Source: Fictibacillus solisalsi
Lineage (GTDB): Bacteria; Bacillota; Bacilli; Bacillales; Fictibacillaceae
Assembly: GCF_900103485.1 (NCBI RefSeq)
Contig: NZ_FNHW01000003.1
Span: 162,338 to 226,337 of the forward strand
Length of the DNA stretch: 64,000 bases
Direction of reading: 5' to 3'
The translations under genes and the position numbers were made by a program. This document shows, in pieces, positions 12,810 to 20,929 of this stretch. The notes beneath the pieces were generated by a model. That model was not told where the DNA came from and did no database searches. It worked only from the letters and a program-made list of their open reading frames with translations. How positions within the stretch are numbered: the first letter of the stretch is position 1; every line of letters begins with the position of its first letter.

Positions 12810-13841
12810 TTAAAAATCAATTTTAATCTTAATAAATCCTGCACTGCGCAGAGCTTCATAGATAATGACAAGTGCCGGCCCGACAATTAGTCCGATGAAG
12901 CCGAGGAGCTGGAAGCCAAGGTAGAGGCTGATCAGTGCGGCAAGCGCTGAAATTCCAAGGCTGGAGCCAAGAATCTTGGGCTCGATAATACGGCGGATTA
13001 CTGTAAGAACAACAAACATGATGATCAAGCCGATCGCAAGGAAGTCATCACCTACTATAAAATTGTAGATCGCCCAGGGAACGATAAACGATCCGGTACC
13101 CAGTATAGGGAGGATATCGACAAGAATGATGAATAAAGCAATCAGAACGGCGTATTTGACATCCAGAATCAAGAGGCCGATTAATGCAAGCACATAGGTG
13201 ATAAAGCTTAAGATCAGCTGGGCACGGATAAATCCTACAGTTGCTCTGGACAGCTGGGTAAAGACGAGCTCCACCTTTTCCCTCGCAGAGGTTGTAAACA
13301 AATTGAGAAAGTTGGCAAAAAGCCGCGGGAGATCCAGTGAAATTAAAAATAAAGCAACCAGATAAATAATAAGGTAGAGCAGCAGCTGAGGAATGGCAGC
13401 CGCTACCGCAATGATGCCGTTGGTCAGTTTGGTCGCAAAGCTCCCGGCATAATTCTTAAACCCGTCCAAGGCATTCTGAACAGTCGAAAGGACTTCAGGA
13501 GGAAGGGAGGCATAGAGCTTTTCTACTTTATATAAATCTTTTTCAATCAGACTGAATACTTTTACTGCATACTTCGGAACCATCGTAAGAAAATCAATCG
13601 TTTGAACAACAAGTGTGGTCGTCAGCCAGTAGGTAAAAATGCCGAATCCGGCAAGAAATAAAATAAACACAATCGTTACGGACAGCAGCCTTTTAATCTT
13701 AAAGTTGTTTATAAAAAGTTTGATCGCGGGTTCAAGCACCAAAGCGGTCACAAGGGCTAAAATCAATGGAATGCTGTAAGGAATAAGAAAAATGGCTGCA
13801 GCCAGCAGCACAATAATAATAATTACATTCTTTAGACGCAT
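12810..13841 (-). CDS. AI-2E family transporter (YtvI/PerM-like)
   Basis: The 343-residue membrane protein has an N-terminal pair of hydrophobic segments, a central amphipathic region (about 85-145) and a C-terminal block of five to six segments with LPILGTGSFIVPWAIYNF and the terminal GLIVGPALVIIYEALRS, both typical of the AI-2E exporter family. Members export small molecules or act as Na+(Li+)/H+ antiporters; I cannot assign the substrate. It lies between two other membrane genes on the same strand, with gaps of about 90-180 bases, so an operon is possible but not shown. Confidence 0.8.
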   Translation of the reverse strand: MRLKNVIIIIVLLAAAIFLIPYSIPLILALVTALVLEPAIKLFINNFKIKRLLSVTIVFILFLAGFGIFTYWLTTTLVVQTIDFLTMVPKYAVKVFSLIEKDLYKVEKLYASLPPEVLSTVQNALDGFKNYAGSFATKLTNGIIAVAAAIPQLLLYLIIYLVALFLISLDLPRLFANFLNLFTTSAREKVELVFTQLSRATVGFIRAQLILSFITYVLALIGLLILDVKYAVLIALFIILVDILPILGTGSFIVPWAIYNFIVGDDFLAIGLIIMFVVLTVIRRIIEPKILGSSLGISALAALISLYLGFQLLGFIGLIVGPALVIIYEALRSAGFIKIKIDF

Positions 13842-13933
13842 TTCTGTACATCATCCTCTATGTAGAATAACTTTCTCTCTAATTAAATGATTATATGGAA
13901 CGGATAAAAAGTCAATCTGTAATATTGGTAATC

Positions 13934-14758
13934 TCATGAATTTTGCGAGTTTTTCCTTTGGTGCATGGTAACCAGGATGGCATTGAGCTGTCCCCCAAGA
14001 ATAAGAATCATGGCGGACAGGTAGAACCAGATCATCAGCGTCAGCAAAGCACCAAGATTTCCATATATCTGACGATAATCAAACAAAGTCACATAGTAGG
14101 AAAAACCAAGGGAAATCAGCTGCCATCCGATGGTTGAAAAGAAAGCGCCGGGAAGAACATGTTTTAATTTCAAGCGAACATTTGGGGCGATAAGGTATAG
14201 GGAAATAAACATAACCATGAGGATCACAAAGCCCAATGTCCATCGGGTCGTTGCCCAGAAATGAAAAGCTGGGTGATTGTATCCAAGGTGATTGGCTAAA
14301 AAGATGCCAATCGAGCTCCCAAAGACGGGAAGCAGCAATGATGAAACGATTGCAATAACCAGGCCGATGGTCAAAAGGATTCCCAGGAGCAGTTCCCTGA
14401 TAAACGGCCGGTTCTCTTCTACATGATACGCTTGATTGAATACACGGATAATAGCGAGAATGCCGATTGAGGACAGCCAGAGGGTGACCAGCAGACTGAT
14501 TGAAAAAATATCCCCGCGGCTTTGATCAAGAACCGAAATCAAGTTGTATTCCAGCAGGTTAAATGCCTGAACAGGAGCAAATGGCCGGATAAGCTCCAGT
14601 ACGGAGGACGACGAAATCGGCAGAAAGCCCAGTATGGAGAACACCAAAAACGAAAACGGAAATAGAGAAACCAAAAAATAATAAGCAAGCTGTGCCGACA
14701 AATCGAACACTTTATCTTCAAAAAAACGCAATTTCAATTCTTTCAGAAATACAATCAT
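13934..14758 (-). CDS. YihY/BrkB-family membrane protein
   Basis: The 274-residue protein has six hydrophobic segments and the family features LSAQLAYYFLVSLFPF near residues 20-35 and GNLGALLTLMIWFYLSAMILILGGQLNA near the C-terminus. The family was once labelled ribonuclease BN, but its true role is unclear and probably concerns transport or envelope function. The ATG at 14758 follows AAAGGAG. It is divergent from terC. Confidence 0.85.
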   Translation of the reverse strand: MIVFLKELKLRFFEDKVFDLSAQLAYYFLVSLFPFSFLVFSILGFLPISSSSVLELIRPFAPVQAFNLLEYNLISVLDQSRGDIFSISLLVTLWLSSIGILAIIRVFNQAYHVEENRPFIRELLLGILLTIGLVIAIVSSLLLPVFGSSIGIFLANHLGYNHPAFHFWATTRWTLGFVILMVMFISLYLIAPNVRLKLKHVLPGAFFSTIGWQLISLGFSYYVTLFDYRQIYGNLGALLTLMIWFYLSAMILILGGQLNAILVTMHQRKNSQNS

Positions 14759-14895
14759 AACAAGCTCCTTTTGCCTCGCTAGCTCCAGTATTCCCCTTGT
14801 TTCAGCTAAAGAGACGTGGAGGTCAAATTTTTTCGCCGCCTAAAAAATGATTGAAACCTTATGCCTGTTGAACCGTATACTTTAACGTGCCAAAA

Positions 14896-14977
14896 TTCTT
14901 AAAAAGCAGAATTGAGAGGTGAAGGACAAAGTTGCGATAGGGAAATGGACGATGCATGTCTCCCCGCTTTTTAAGAG
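14896..14977 (+). promoter_or_regulatory. Structured leader element upstream of the yjbE/terC gene
   Basis: CTTAAAAAGC at 14898-14907 pairs perfectly with GCTTTTTAAG at 14966-14975, and a flanking T-A and a G-U pair extend the stem to 12 bp. It encloses 58 purine-rich bases including GAGGTGAAGGACAAAG. The 3' arm is followed by a short A-rich stretch and then the gene 90 bases later. TerC-family genes are often under yybP-ykoY manganese riboswitches, but the GGGGAGTAGC and GGACAAGACC core blocks of that class are not present here. Confidence 0.45.
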
Positions 14978-15064
14978 ATGATAAAAAAAGAATTTGAAAT
15001 TATTTTATGTGTTTTTGACTAATCATACGGTGTTTGAGCTGGAAATCAAGGAGGATATTCACTG

Positions 15065-15766
15065 ATGGATTTTTTTTCAACCGAATTTCTGTCTGCGCTC
15101 TTATCCATTGTCATTATTGACTTGGTACTCGCAGGCGACAATGCGATTGTCATAGGGCTTGCAGCAAGAAATTTGAAAAAAGAACAGCAAAAGAAGGTTA
15201 TCATCTGGGGAACGGTCGGAGCGGTCGTGATTCGTGCATTGGCAACACTGGCCGTTGTATGGCTGCTTAAAGTTCCTGGCCTGCTTTTGGCAGGTGGCCT
15301 GATCTTAATTTACATTGCCTATAAGCTCATGGTAGAGGAAAAAGACCACGACATTAAAGCACAGGACAGTATTTGGGCGGCTATCCGGACCATTATTATC
15401 GCGGATGCGGTTATGGGTCTTGATAATGTGCTGGCTGTGGCAGGAGCAGCGCATGGAGACTTTTTGCTCGTTGTTCTTGGTTTATTGATTTCTGTTCCGA
15501 TCGTCGTTTGGGGCAGTACATTGTTCTTAAAATTGATCGACAAGTTTCCATTCATTATTACTATCGGGGCTGCTATTCTTGCCTGGACAGCCGCGAAGAT
15601 GATCGTTGGTGAACCGTTCCTGAAAGAATATTTCAGCAATCCATTCATAAAGTACGGTTTTGAAATTGTAATCATTGCTGCTGTGGCTCTCGTTGGCTGG
15701 CTAAAGAAACGTTCGGGCAGCAGGAAAACTGCAGAACCGGCGAATCAGCGCGAAAGCGGTGTCTAA
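15065..15766 (+). CDS. TerC-family membrane protein, YjbE type
   Basis: The 233-residue protein has seven hydrophobic segments. It carries the paired acidic motifs of the family, DLVLAGDNAIVIGLA near residues 20-34 and ADAVMGLDNVLAVAGAA near residues 113-129, typical of YjbE-like members. Bacillus TerC relatives export manganese, in some cases during metallation of secreted proteins, so a manganese-efflux role is likely by family. The ATG at 15065 follows AAGGAGG. A structured element lies in its leader at 14896-14977 and a terminator follows at 15781. Confidence 0.85.
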   Translation: MDFFSTEFLSALLSIVIIDLVLAGDNAIVIGLAARNLKKEQQKKVIIWGTVGAVVIRALATLAVVWLLKVPGLLLAGGLILIYIAYKLMVEEKDHDIKAQDSIWAAIRTIIIADAVMGLDNVLAVAGAAHGDFLLVVLGLLISVPIVVWGSTLFLKLIDKFPFIITIGAAILAWTAAKMIVGEPFLKEYFSNPFIKYGFEIVIIAAVALVGWLKKRSGSRKTAEPANQRESGV

Positions 15767-15778
15767 ACGAAACGAAAA

Positions 15779-15813
15779 AAGCTGAAGCAGATGCTGTTCT
15801 GCTTCAGCTTTTT
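15779..15813. terminator. Bidirectional terminator after the terC-family gene
   Basis: GCTGAAGCAG at 15781-15790 pairs with CTGCTTCAGC at 15799-15808, with A before and T after. The convergent ABC permease ends just beyond. Confidence 0.9.
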
Positions 15814-15823
15814 GTTGATTCAT

Positions 15824-16804
15824 TTAGTACACATCTTTTTTGGTAAATACGGCAAAGGAAACAACGAGGCCTCCGATTGCCCATACCAAAAGGACAATCA
15901 GTGAAAAGCCGAGGGACATCCCTTCTATTGGTGTGGCCATTCCGCTGATGTAGTCTGTGAGGCTGAGATTAACCATAAACAAATATTTCGCACTTTCCCA
16001 TGAAGAAACCATGTTGGAAAGAATCGCTCCGGCAATAAGTGCAGCCAGCATGATTCCCATGACAGCAGCTGTGCTTCTTAGCAGAACCGAAAGCATGAAG
16101 GTTAAAGTTCCGACTACAAGGCACACAAACCAAACTAAACCAAATTCCATAAGGATATACTGCCATTGGGGTATGAGGTGAACGGTGTTCGTAACTAATT
16201 CCTCTCCGCTTGTGCTAAAACCGGTGAGCAGCGGCATGCCCCATCCCCCATAACCGAACACCACGCCGGATATAGCATATGATAACACCGCGGATGCCGT
16301 CACAATAAAGGAGACGGACAAGATCAATGCTAAATATTTGCTCAATAATATACGCCATCGCTTGACTGGCCGGGTAAGCAGAAGCTTGATGGTTCCGCCA
16401 CTTGCTTCCGATGAAACGAGGTCGGCAGCTACTACCATGACCAGAAGCGGCAGCAGCAAATCAATGGAGTTTTCAACAAACACCCTCATGAATGTGGGGG
16501 CACCGGGAGCTTGCGGATTAATATTGTGATCCAAATAATACTGCTGCTGTGCCAAACGGATCTTCAGATATTTTCTCCAATCATCCTGCATCCTGCTAGA
16601 GCTCAGCCGGTTTTGTGTATCCACAATTTCCTGCTGAAGCTGTGTTCTCCAATCCACGTTCCCCAGCTTTTCCCGTGTTGTTTTTACTTCCTGATACTGT
16701 GCGTACGTAAAGAGAGGGACAAGAGCAGCGATGATGAGGATGATAACGAACAAACGCTTCTTTCTGAAAAGCTTCAGCAACTCGTTATGGACAAGTTTAT
16801 TCAA
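15824..16804 (-). CDS. ABC-2 type transporter permease
   Basis: This 326-residue membrane subunit has an N-terminal segment (about 18-38), a long extracytoplasmic loop (about 40-110) and five further segments, the layout of ABC-2 permeases. SSEASGGTIKLLLTRPVKRWRILLSKY is a typical motif of such permeases. Its start overlaps the end of the ATPase gene by eight bases. Together with the GDSL esterase gene upstream it forms a tight three-gene operon. The substrate is unknown; lipids, peptides or bacteriocins are all handled by this family. Confidence 0.85.
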   Translation of the reverse strand: MNKLVHNELLKLFRKKRLFVIILIIAALVPLFTYAQYQEVKTTREKLGNVDWRTQLQQEIVDTQNRLSSSRMQDDWRKYLKIRLAQQQYYLDHNINPQAPGAPTFMRVFVENSIDLLLPLLVMVVAADLVSSEASGGTIKLLLTRPVKRWRILLSKYLALILSVSFIVTASAVLSYAISGVVFGYGGWGMPLLTGFSTSGEELVTNTVHLIPQWQYILMEFGLVWFVCLVVGTLTFMLSVLLRSTAAVMGIMLAALIAGAILSNMVSSWESAKYLFMVNLSLTDYISGMATPIEGMSLGFSLIVLLVWAIGGLVVSFAVFTKKDVY

Positions 16805-17708
16805 TATGCTCGCCTCCTGTCAGTTCCAGGAAAAGATCTTCGAGGGCAGGCAGCTTTGTTCGCATCTCTTTCACTTCCACTCCTGCAGTAACGAGCATCC
16901 GATTCCAATTCCCGATTTGATTTTCATCATATAAGGTAATAAGATGTCCTTCCGATCGTGTGACATTCGTGACTTCCCTGAGCAGGGATTCTGCTTTTTC
17001 CAGGGGTTCAGCTTTCCATACCACCCGTTCTTGTTCTGCCAGCAAGGCATGTACCGAGTCCACACGGATGATGCTTCCTTTTGAAATAATCGCCACACGG
17101 TCGCACATCAGCTGAATTTCACTAAGCAGATGGGAAGAAACCATGACACATAATTTTTCTTTTTCAGCGAGGAAGCGGATGAACTCTCTCATCTCACGTA
17201 TGCCAGCAGGGTCCAATCCGTTGGTTGGTTCATCAAGAATCAGCAATTTGGGGTCTCCAAGCAAGGCCTGGGCAATCCCCAGCCTTTGCCTCATGCCCAG
17301 CGAATAGGTTCCGACTCTGTCATGAATCCGGTTTCCCATATCCACAAGTTCAACGACTTCATGAAGCCTTTTCTGCGGAATGGAGGGATCCATACGGGCA
17401 AAATGTTCAAGGTTTTCCCAGCCGGTTAAATAGGAATAAAGTTCCGGATTTTCCACGATGCAGCCCAAATCCTTCATCGCGTCGCCAAAATGGGTCTGAA
17501 CGTTTTTTCCTCCGATTAAGACAGTGCCGGAAGACGGCTTAATCAATCCCACGATCATACGGATGGTTGTCGTTTTCCCGGCCCCGTTCGGACCCAAAAA
17601 TCCAAAAACCTCTCCAGGGTACAAGTCAAAGGAGATGCCTTTAATGATATCTTTTTTGCCGATCGTCTTTCGCAGGTTATTTACGGATAGAGCAGGTGAT
17701 TGGCTCAT
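16797..17708 (-). CDS. ABC transporter ATP-binding protein
   Basis: The 303-residue ATPase has Walker A GPNGAGKTT near residue 39, the signature SLGMRQRLGIAQALLGDPK near 138, and Walker B LLILDEPTNGLDP. After about residue 220 a C-terminal domain of the DrrA/CcmA-like export type follows. The start ATG overlaps the esterase stop (ATGA-type junction), and the permease gene overlaps its end, so the three are translated as a unit. Confidence 0.93.
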   Translation of the reverse strand: MSQSPALSVNNLRKTIGKKDIIKGISFDLYPGEVFGFLGPNGAGKTTTIRMIVGLIKPSSGTVLIGGKNVQTHFGDAMKDLGCIVENPELYSYLTGWENLEHFARMDPSIPQKRLHEVVELVDMGNRIHDRVGTYSLGMRQRLGIAQALLGDPKLLILDEPTNGLDPAGIREMREFIRFLAEKEKLCVMVSSHLLSEIQLMCDRVAIISKGSIIRVDSVHALLAEQERVVWKAEPLEKAESLLREVTNVTRSEGHLITLYDENQIGNWNRMLVTAGVEVKEMRTKLPALEDLFLELTGGEHIE

Positions 17709-18517
17709 TTCTGGTCCTCCTCGCGAAAATGGATGAGGGAAGCTGTGCGCTCTCCGATTAATTGATATCCTTGTTTGTTGGGGTGAAAATGATCACTGTA
17801 CAAATAATCATTTACATTCAGTTCAAAAAGGTCAAAAGTCGGTACATAAATGATATTTGGCTGAGCAGCTGCGGCGTTGGCCGAATCATAATTCCACTTT
17901 CTGACGATGCTGGAGGTCGTTTTCGAATCCTGCATGTCACTGAAGGGATTATAAAGCCCAACATGATAGATAATACCGTTTTTATTCAGCATGCGGATTT
18001 TTTTATAAATGGCTTTTAAGTTTGAAAGATAAACGTCTTCTGTTTTATTGATAGTTTTCGATTCCAGTTCTTCGAGCGCTTGTCCTCCACGGAATAAATC
18101 ATTGCCGCCAATGGTCAGCAGAATTACATCTGCATTTTTTATTTGCCGCTTAATCTGTGGCTGCTGGATTTGCTTAAGAAGCTGGACAGAGGTCTGTCCC
18201 TTTATGGCAGAATTGGTCAACTCGATTCGCTTTTTTGTTTTCTTTGCTAAATCTTCCTTGAGGTAACCAATGTATCCCTTGCCATCAGGATCTCCTGTTC
18301 CTCTTGTCAATGAATCGCCAATGGCCGCAATTTGAAGGGTTTTCCCTGATGAATCTTCCTTCTGTTGTTGTGCGGTATCCGGTTTTAGCGTTTCTGCCTG
18401 CCGGTTTATATTATCCGCAAAAAATTGATCCTGAAGGACCCAGGCAAGACCCGCCAGCCAGACCAATGCGGATAAAATGGAAAGAGCTGTGACGAGAGAT
18501 AGACCTTTTTTTCTCAC
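17705..18517 (-). CDS. GDSL/SGNH-hydrolase, membrane-anchored (first copy)
   Basis: The 270-residue protein starts with MRKKG and a hydrophobic segment (about 6-29), so it is exported or anchored. The SGNH blocks are IGDSLTRG (Ser about residue 69), the block II glycine in AIKGQTS, GGNDLFRGG (block III) and YSDHFHPN with the Asp/His pair (block V). It should be an extracytoplasmic esterase or lipase. Fused in one operon with an ABC-2 exporter, it may modify or release what the exporter handles; this is inference. Confidence 0.88.
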   Translation of the reverse strand: MRKKGLSLVTALSILSALVWLAGLAWVLQDQFFADNINRQAETLKPDTAQQQKEDSSGKTLQIAAIGDSLTRGTGDPDGKGYIGYLKEDLAKKTKKRIELTNSAIKGQTSVQLLKQIQQPQIKRQIKNADVILLTIGGNDLFRGGQALEELESKTINKTEDVYLSNLKAIYKKIRMLNKNGIIYHVGLYNPFSDMQDSKTTSSIVRKWNYDSANAAAAQPNIIYVPTFDLFELNVNDYLYSDHFHPNKQGYQLIGERTASLIHFREEDQK

Positions 18518-18710
18518 AAGACCATCCTTTCATACCCTGATTAGTAAAAGCATAGCAGACATTGGAAAAATCTCTTACTATTTTGCATAGGATTTCCTTC
18601 ATTTATTTCAAATCTTTGCAAATCTGTCACATTAGGAATTTTGGGATTTTTTTATTGATATTCACTGGTAAAGAAAGAGACAATATAGAAAACGGTGGAG
18701 GGGCAACAAG

Positions 18711-19115
18711 GTGACCATAAATATGATGAAAAAAATGAGAAGCATGGTGGCCGTATTGGTTATAATTGGCGGTTGTGCAGCCTATATGTATAGCAGCCTG
18801 ATGCCGCCGCTTGAGATACAAACTGAAAGAACATCCGCGGTACAAACATGGCTGTACGCAGAAAATACCGGCCGCTTTCCTATAAAAATAGAAGCTTTTT
18901 ATATTAATAATAATGAAGTTCCTCCCGAGGCCTCTATGAAGATGAATACTTCTTGGGCTCCGGCCCGCGGGCAGAAGATTTCTGCAGGAGGAAAAAAGAA
19001 AGTACGTATTCTGCATGACTTTCCGGCTAAGCGCATCGTGATTGTTTATCGATATGGAGGCATTCCTTTCACTCGTCTGTTCCCTGTAAAGATGTCGGTT
19101 ACTAATAAAAGATAG
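18711..19115 (+). CDS. Hypothetical exported or lipid-anchored protein, 134 residues
   Basis: I do not recognise this family. The protein begins with a basic stretch and a single hydrophobic segment ending VLVIIGGCAAY, which could be a signal anchor or a weak lipobox. The rest, rich in basic residues, looks like a beta-sandwich fragment with no catalytic motif. The GTG at 18711 follows GGAGGGG. It stands alone, divergent from the lipase operon and upstream of the repeat region at 19301. Confidence 0.6.
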   Translation: MTINMMKKMRSMVAVLVIIGGCAAYMYSSLMPPLEIQTERTSAVQTWLYAENTGRFPIKIEAFYINNNEVPPEASMKMNTSWAPARGQKISAGGKKKVRILHDFPAKRIVIVYRYGGIPFTRLFPVKMSVTNKR

Positions 19116-19235
19116 TGCTTTTTAAGATTTTGTTTAGTTTTTGTTGAGATTTGCAGAAAAAAGAAGCAATTTTGTAAAAAAACTCATGTATTGAAGATGA
19201 AGCAAGCAAAAACCGTTAATATTAGATAAAATAGA

Positions 19236-19268
19236 TTATTCTGAATATTTTAATTATGTTCAGAATAA
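19236..19268 (+). repeat. Perfect inverted repeat before the tandem RNA elements
   Basis: TTATTCTGAA at 19236-19245 is the exact reverse complement of TTCAGAATAA at 19259-19268, with 13 AT-rich bases between. TATTAT at 19271-19276 directly after it is a possible -10 box, so this may be an operator over a promoter. Confidence 0.6.
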
Positions 19269-19300
19269 AGTATTATAAACGTAACAAAAGAAGGGAGTAG

Positions 19301-19374
19301 ATTCCAATGAAGAATGAAAGCGAAGCATGCTGAAGAAGCTGTATCCAGCTTATGCATGTGGGTCTTCAGAGTAG
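19301..19374 (+). repeat. Repeat copy 1 (short form)
   Basis: It has TTCCAATGA and AGCGAAGCATGC, pairing CATGC 19326-19330 with GCATG 19354-19358, and a short apical stem AAGCTG/CAGCTT around TATC. It lacks the CCGTGAAAA loop. CTGAAG 19330-19335 can also pair with CTTCAG 19364-19369. Confidence 0.6.
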
Positions 19375-19407
19375 TCTATTTAAGAACACATAATCTGTTA
19401 AAGGCGT

Positions 19408-19507
19408 GATTCCAATGAAAAATGTTAGCGAAGCATGTCAGGATCGTATCCACCATAAAACCAGCCCGTGAAAACTGGTTTTGCGATACGTGGACATGTG
19501 GGAAACC
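19408..19507 (+). repeat. Repeat copy 2
   Basis: Nested helices: TTCC 19410-19413 / GGAA 19501-19504, CATGTC 19434-19439 / GACATG 19493-19498, CGTATC 19445-19450 / GATACG 19485-19490, and AAAACCAG 19457-19464 / CTGGTTTT 19475-19482 around CCCGTGAAAA. Confidence 0.65.
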
Positions 19508-19538
19508 AGTGACGGGTACGCATTAACTCAGAGGACGT

Positions 19539-19638
19539 GGTTCCAATGACATCGGCAAGCGAAACATGCTAGAATCATGGCGCAAAGGAAAATAGTCCGT
19601 GAAAACTATTTTCGCATCATGTGGGCATGTGGGAATCC
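19539..19638 (+). repeat. Repeat copy 3
   Basis: Nested helices: GGTTCC 19539-19544 / GGAATC 19632-19637, ACATGC 19564-19569 / GCATGT 19625-19630, CATG and GCG with CGC and CATG, and AAAATAG 19589-19595 / CTATTTT 19606-19612 around TCCGTGAAAA. Confidence 0.65.
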
Positions 19639-19743
19639 AAAGAAGGAAAATAAACTGAAAGATGCAAGTCTGCAAGTAATGCAAGGCATGTGTTTTAAGT
19701 AAAGAAAGGAAAATCAATAAGTGAATAGCAAGTACATTAAATG

Positions 19744-19788
19744 AGGCGCACGTTTATGTTCATTCACATAAACAGCGCCTTATTTTTA
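19744..19788 (+). terminator. Strong terminator after the tandem RNA elements
   Basis: AGGCGC 19744-19749 and GTTTATGT pair with ACATAAAC and GCGCCT 19775-19780, followed by TATTTTTAT. It separates the repeats from the formate/nitrite channel gene by about 120 bases and would end a transcript of about 500 bases. Confidence 0.88.
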
Positions 19789-19906
19789 TATTTGTATAAA
19801 CGTTATAACACACGGGTTTTCAGGGAACGTTATGAACAATTTTATTTCACTTTTGTTTGAGGCTTGAAGCCGCAGGGAATCTTAGCATGGAAATGGAGGG
19901 GTATGG

Positions 19907-20842
19907 ATGAGCAAAGGTGCTGAAAACAAAGCTTCAGAAACAACCAAGCACGAGAAACCGGAGCGGCAATATTATTTCCCTGCTCAAATTGTAGAAAGTT
20001 TTATAAAAAAAGGAAAAGAGTCCCTGCAAACGACCTATATGGCCCAATTCATTCTTTCGGTTCTGGCGGGGGCGTTCATCGCATTTGGAGCACTCGGTTC
20101 AGTACTGCTCACAATGGATGTGGACAGCCAGGGGGTCATGAATCTGCTTGCAGGTATCGGCTTTACCATCGGCTATGCCATGGTTTTCTTATCCGGCTCT
20201 ATTCTTTTTACCGAAGTAAACATACTCCTTCCAAGCTATATCATGCAAAGCAAATACTGGATCAGTAAAAAACTGCTCTATTTCTGGCTGATCTGTTACA
20301 TAGGAAACTTCCTTGGCGCGTTATTTGTCGGATTCCTGCTCAATTTTTCAGGATCGCTGCACGGGGAATTTTACGATCACCTGCTCACCTTCATGGAAAA
20401 GAAAATGGAATTTACGCATCGTGGAACATGGGGTTGGTTTCAGGTGCTTTTCTCAGGCATCCTCGCCAACTGGCTGATTGGAGCGGCAGCGGTTCTTGCT
20501 ACGGCGGCAAGGGATGTTGTAGGGAAAATACTTGGTATCATGCTGCCTGTCATTATTTTTGAAGCCGGCAACTTTCAGCATGCCGTTGCAAATATGGGGT
20601 ATTTCAGCATATCTGTTCTTGAAGGATTTGATATCAGCTGGTACAAGTTTATCCTTTTAAATTTATTCCCCGCGACCATTGGGAATTTAATCGGCGGCGG
20701 GATTCTCGTGTCTCTGCTGCTGTCCTACGCGTATAAGGAAGAAATTGATGAGGGAGTACTGAAGGAAGAAGAAGAGGCGATTGATGAAATCGAACACAAG
20801 GATCAACATGGGGAAATGAAACCCGGCAGTCATAAGGAATAA
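19907..20842 (+). CDS. Formate/nitrite transporter family channel
   Basis: The 311-residue protein has six membrane segments and the FNT layout, with the characteristic FQHAVANMGYFS near residue 225 whose histidine lines the pore. The family passes formate, nitrite or hydrosulfide. The long basic N-terminus and acidic C-terminal tail (EEEEAIDEIEHKD) are cytoplasmic. The ATG at 19907 follows GGAGGGGTATGG. No nitrite reductase or formate enzyme lies nearby, so the substrate is open. The tandem RNA elements and their terminator lie directly upstream and might control it. Confidence 0.88.
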   Translation: MSKGAENKASETTKHEKPERQYYFPAQIVESFIKKGKESLQTTYMAQFILSVLAGAFIAFGALGSVLLTMDVDSQGVMNLLAGIGFTIGYAMVFLSGSILFTEVNILLPSYIMQSKYWISKKLLYFWLICYIGNFLGALFVGFLLNFSGSLHGEFYDHLLTFMEKKMEFTHRGTWGWFQVLFSGILANWLIGAAAVLATAARDVVGKILGIMLPVIIFEAGNFQHAVANMGYFSISVLEGFDISWYKFILLNLFPATIGNLIGGGILVSLLLSYAYKEEIDEGVLKEEEEAIDEIEHKDQHGEMKPGSHKE

Positions 20843-20929
20843 AGATTATGCCTGTTACAGGCTAAGTGCGTGTTAATTTCAGAAAAACAGGGTAAATAAC
20901 AATCACTAACAAGTATGAGGAGGCCCATC

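Larger units (their letters stand above)
19301..19638 (+). ncRNA. Triple tandem structured element, unrecognised RNA
   Basis: Three imperfect copies begin at 19301, 19409 and 19540. Shared blocks are TTCCAATGA, AGCGAA[G/A]CATG[C/T] at fixed spacing, and CATGTGGG near each 3' end. Copies 2 and 3 fold into the same long hairpin: TTCC/GGAA, CATGTC/GACATG or ACATGC/GCATGT, a third helix, and an apical stem ACCAG/CTGGT or AATAG/CTATT around the same 10-base loop [C/T]CCGTGAAAA. Stem bases differ between copies in a compensating way while the loop is kept, which is the mark of a selected RNA structure. A strong terminator lies at 19744 and no large gene overlaps. I cannot name the family. Confidence 0.65.

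Noticed and set aside
14896..14977. Calling the terC leader a yybP-ykoY riboswitch outright
   Set aside because: The conserved GGGGAGTAGC and GGACAAGACC blocks are missing, so only an unclassified structured element is reported.
19301..19638. CRISPR array or transposon origin for the repeats
   Set aside because: Copies are imperfect, 75-100 bases long, covary in stems, and lack terminal inverted repeats, target-site duplications or cas/transposase genes.
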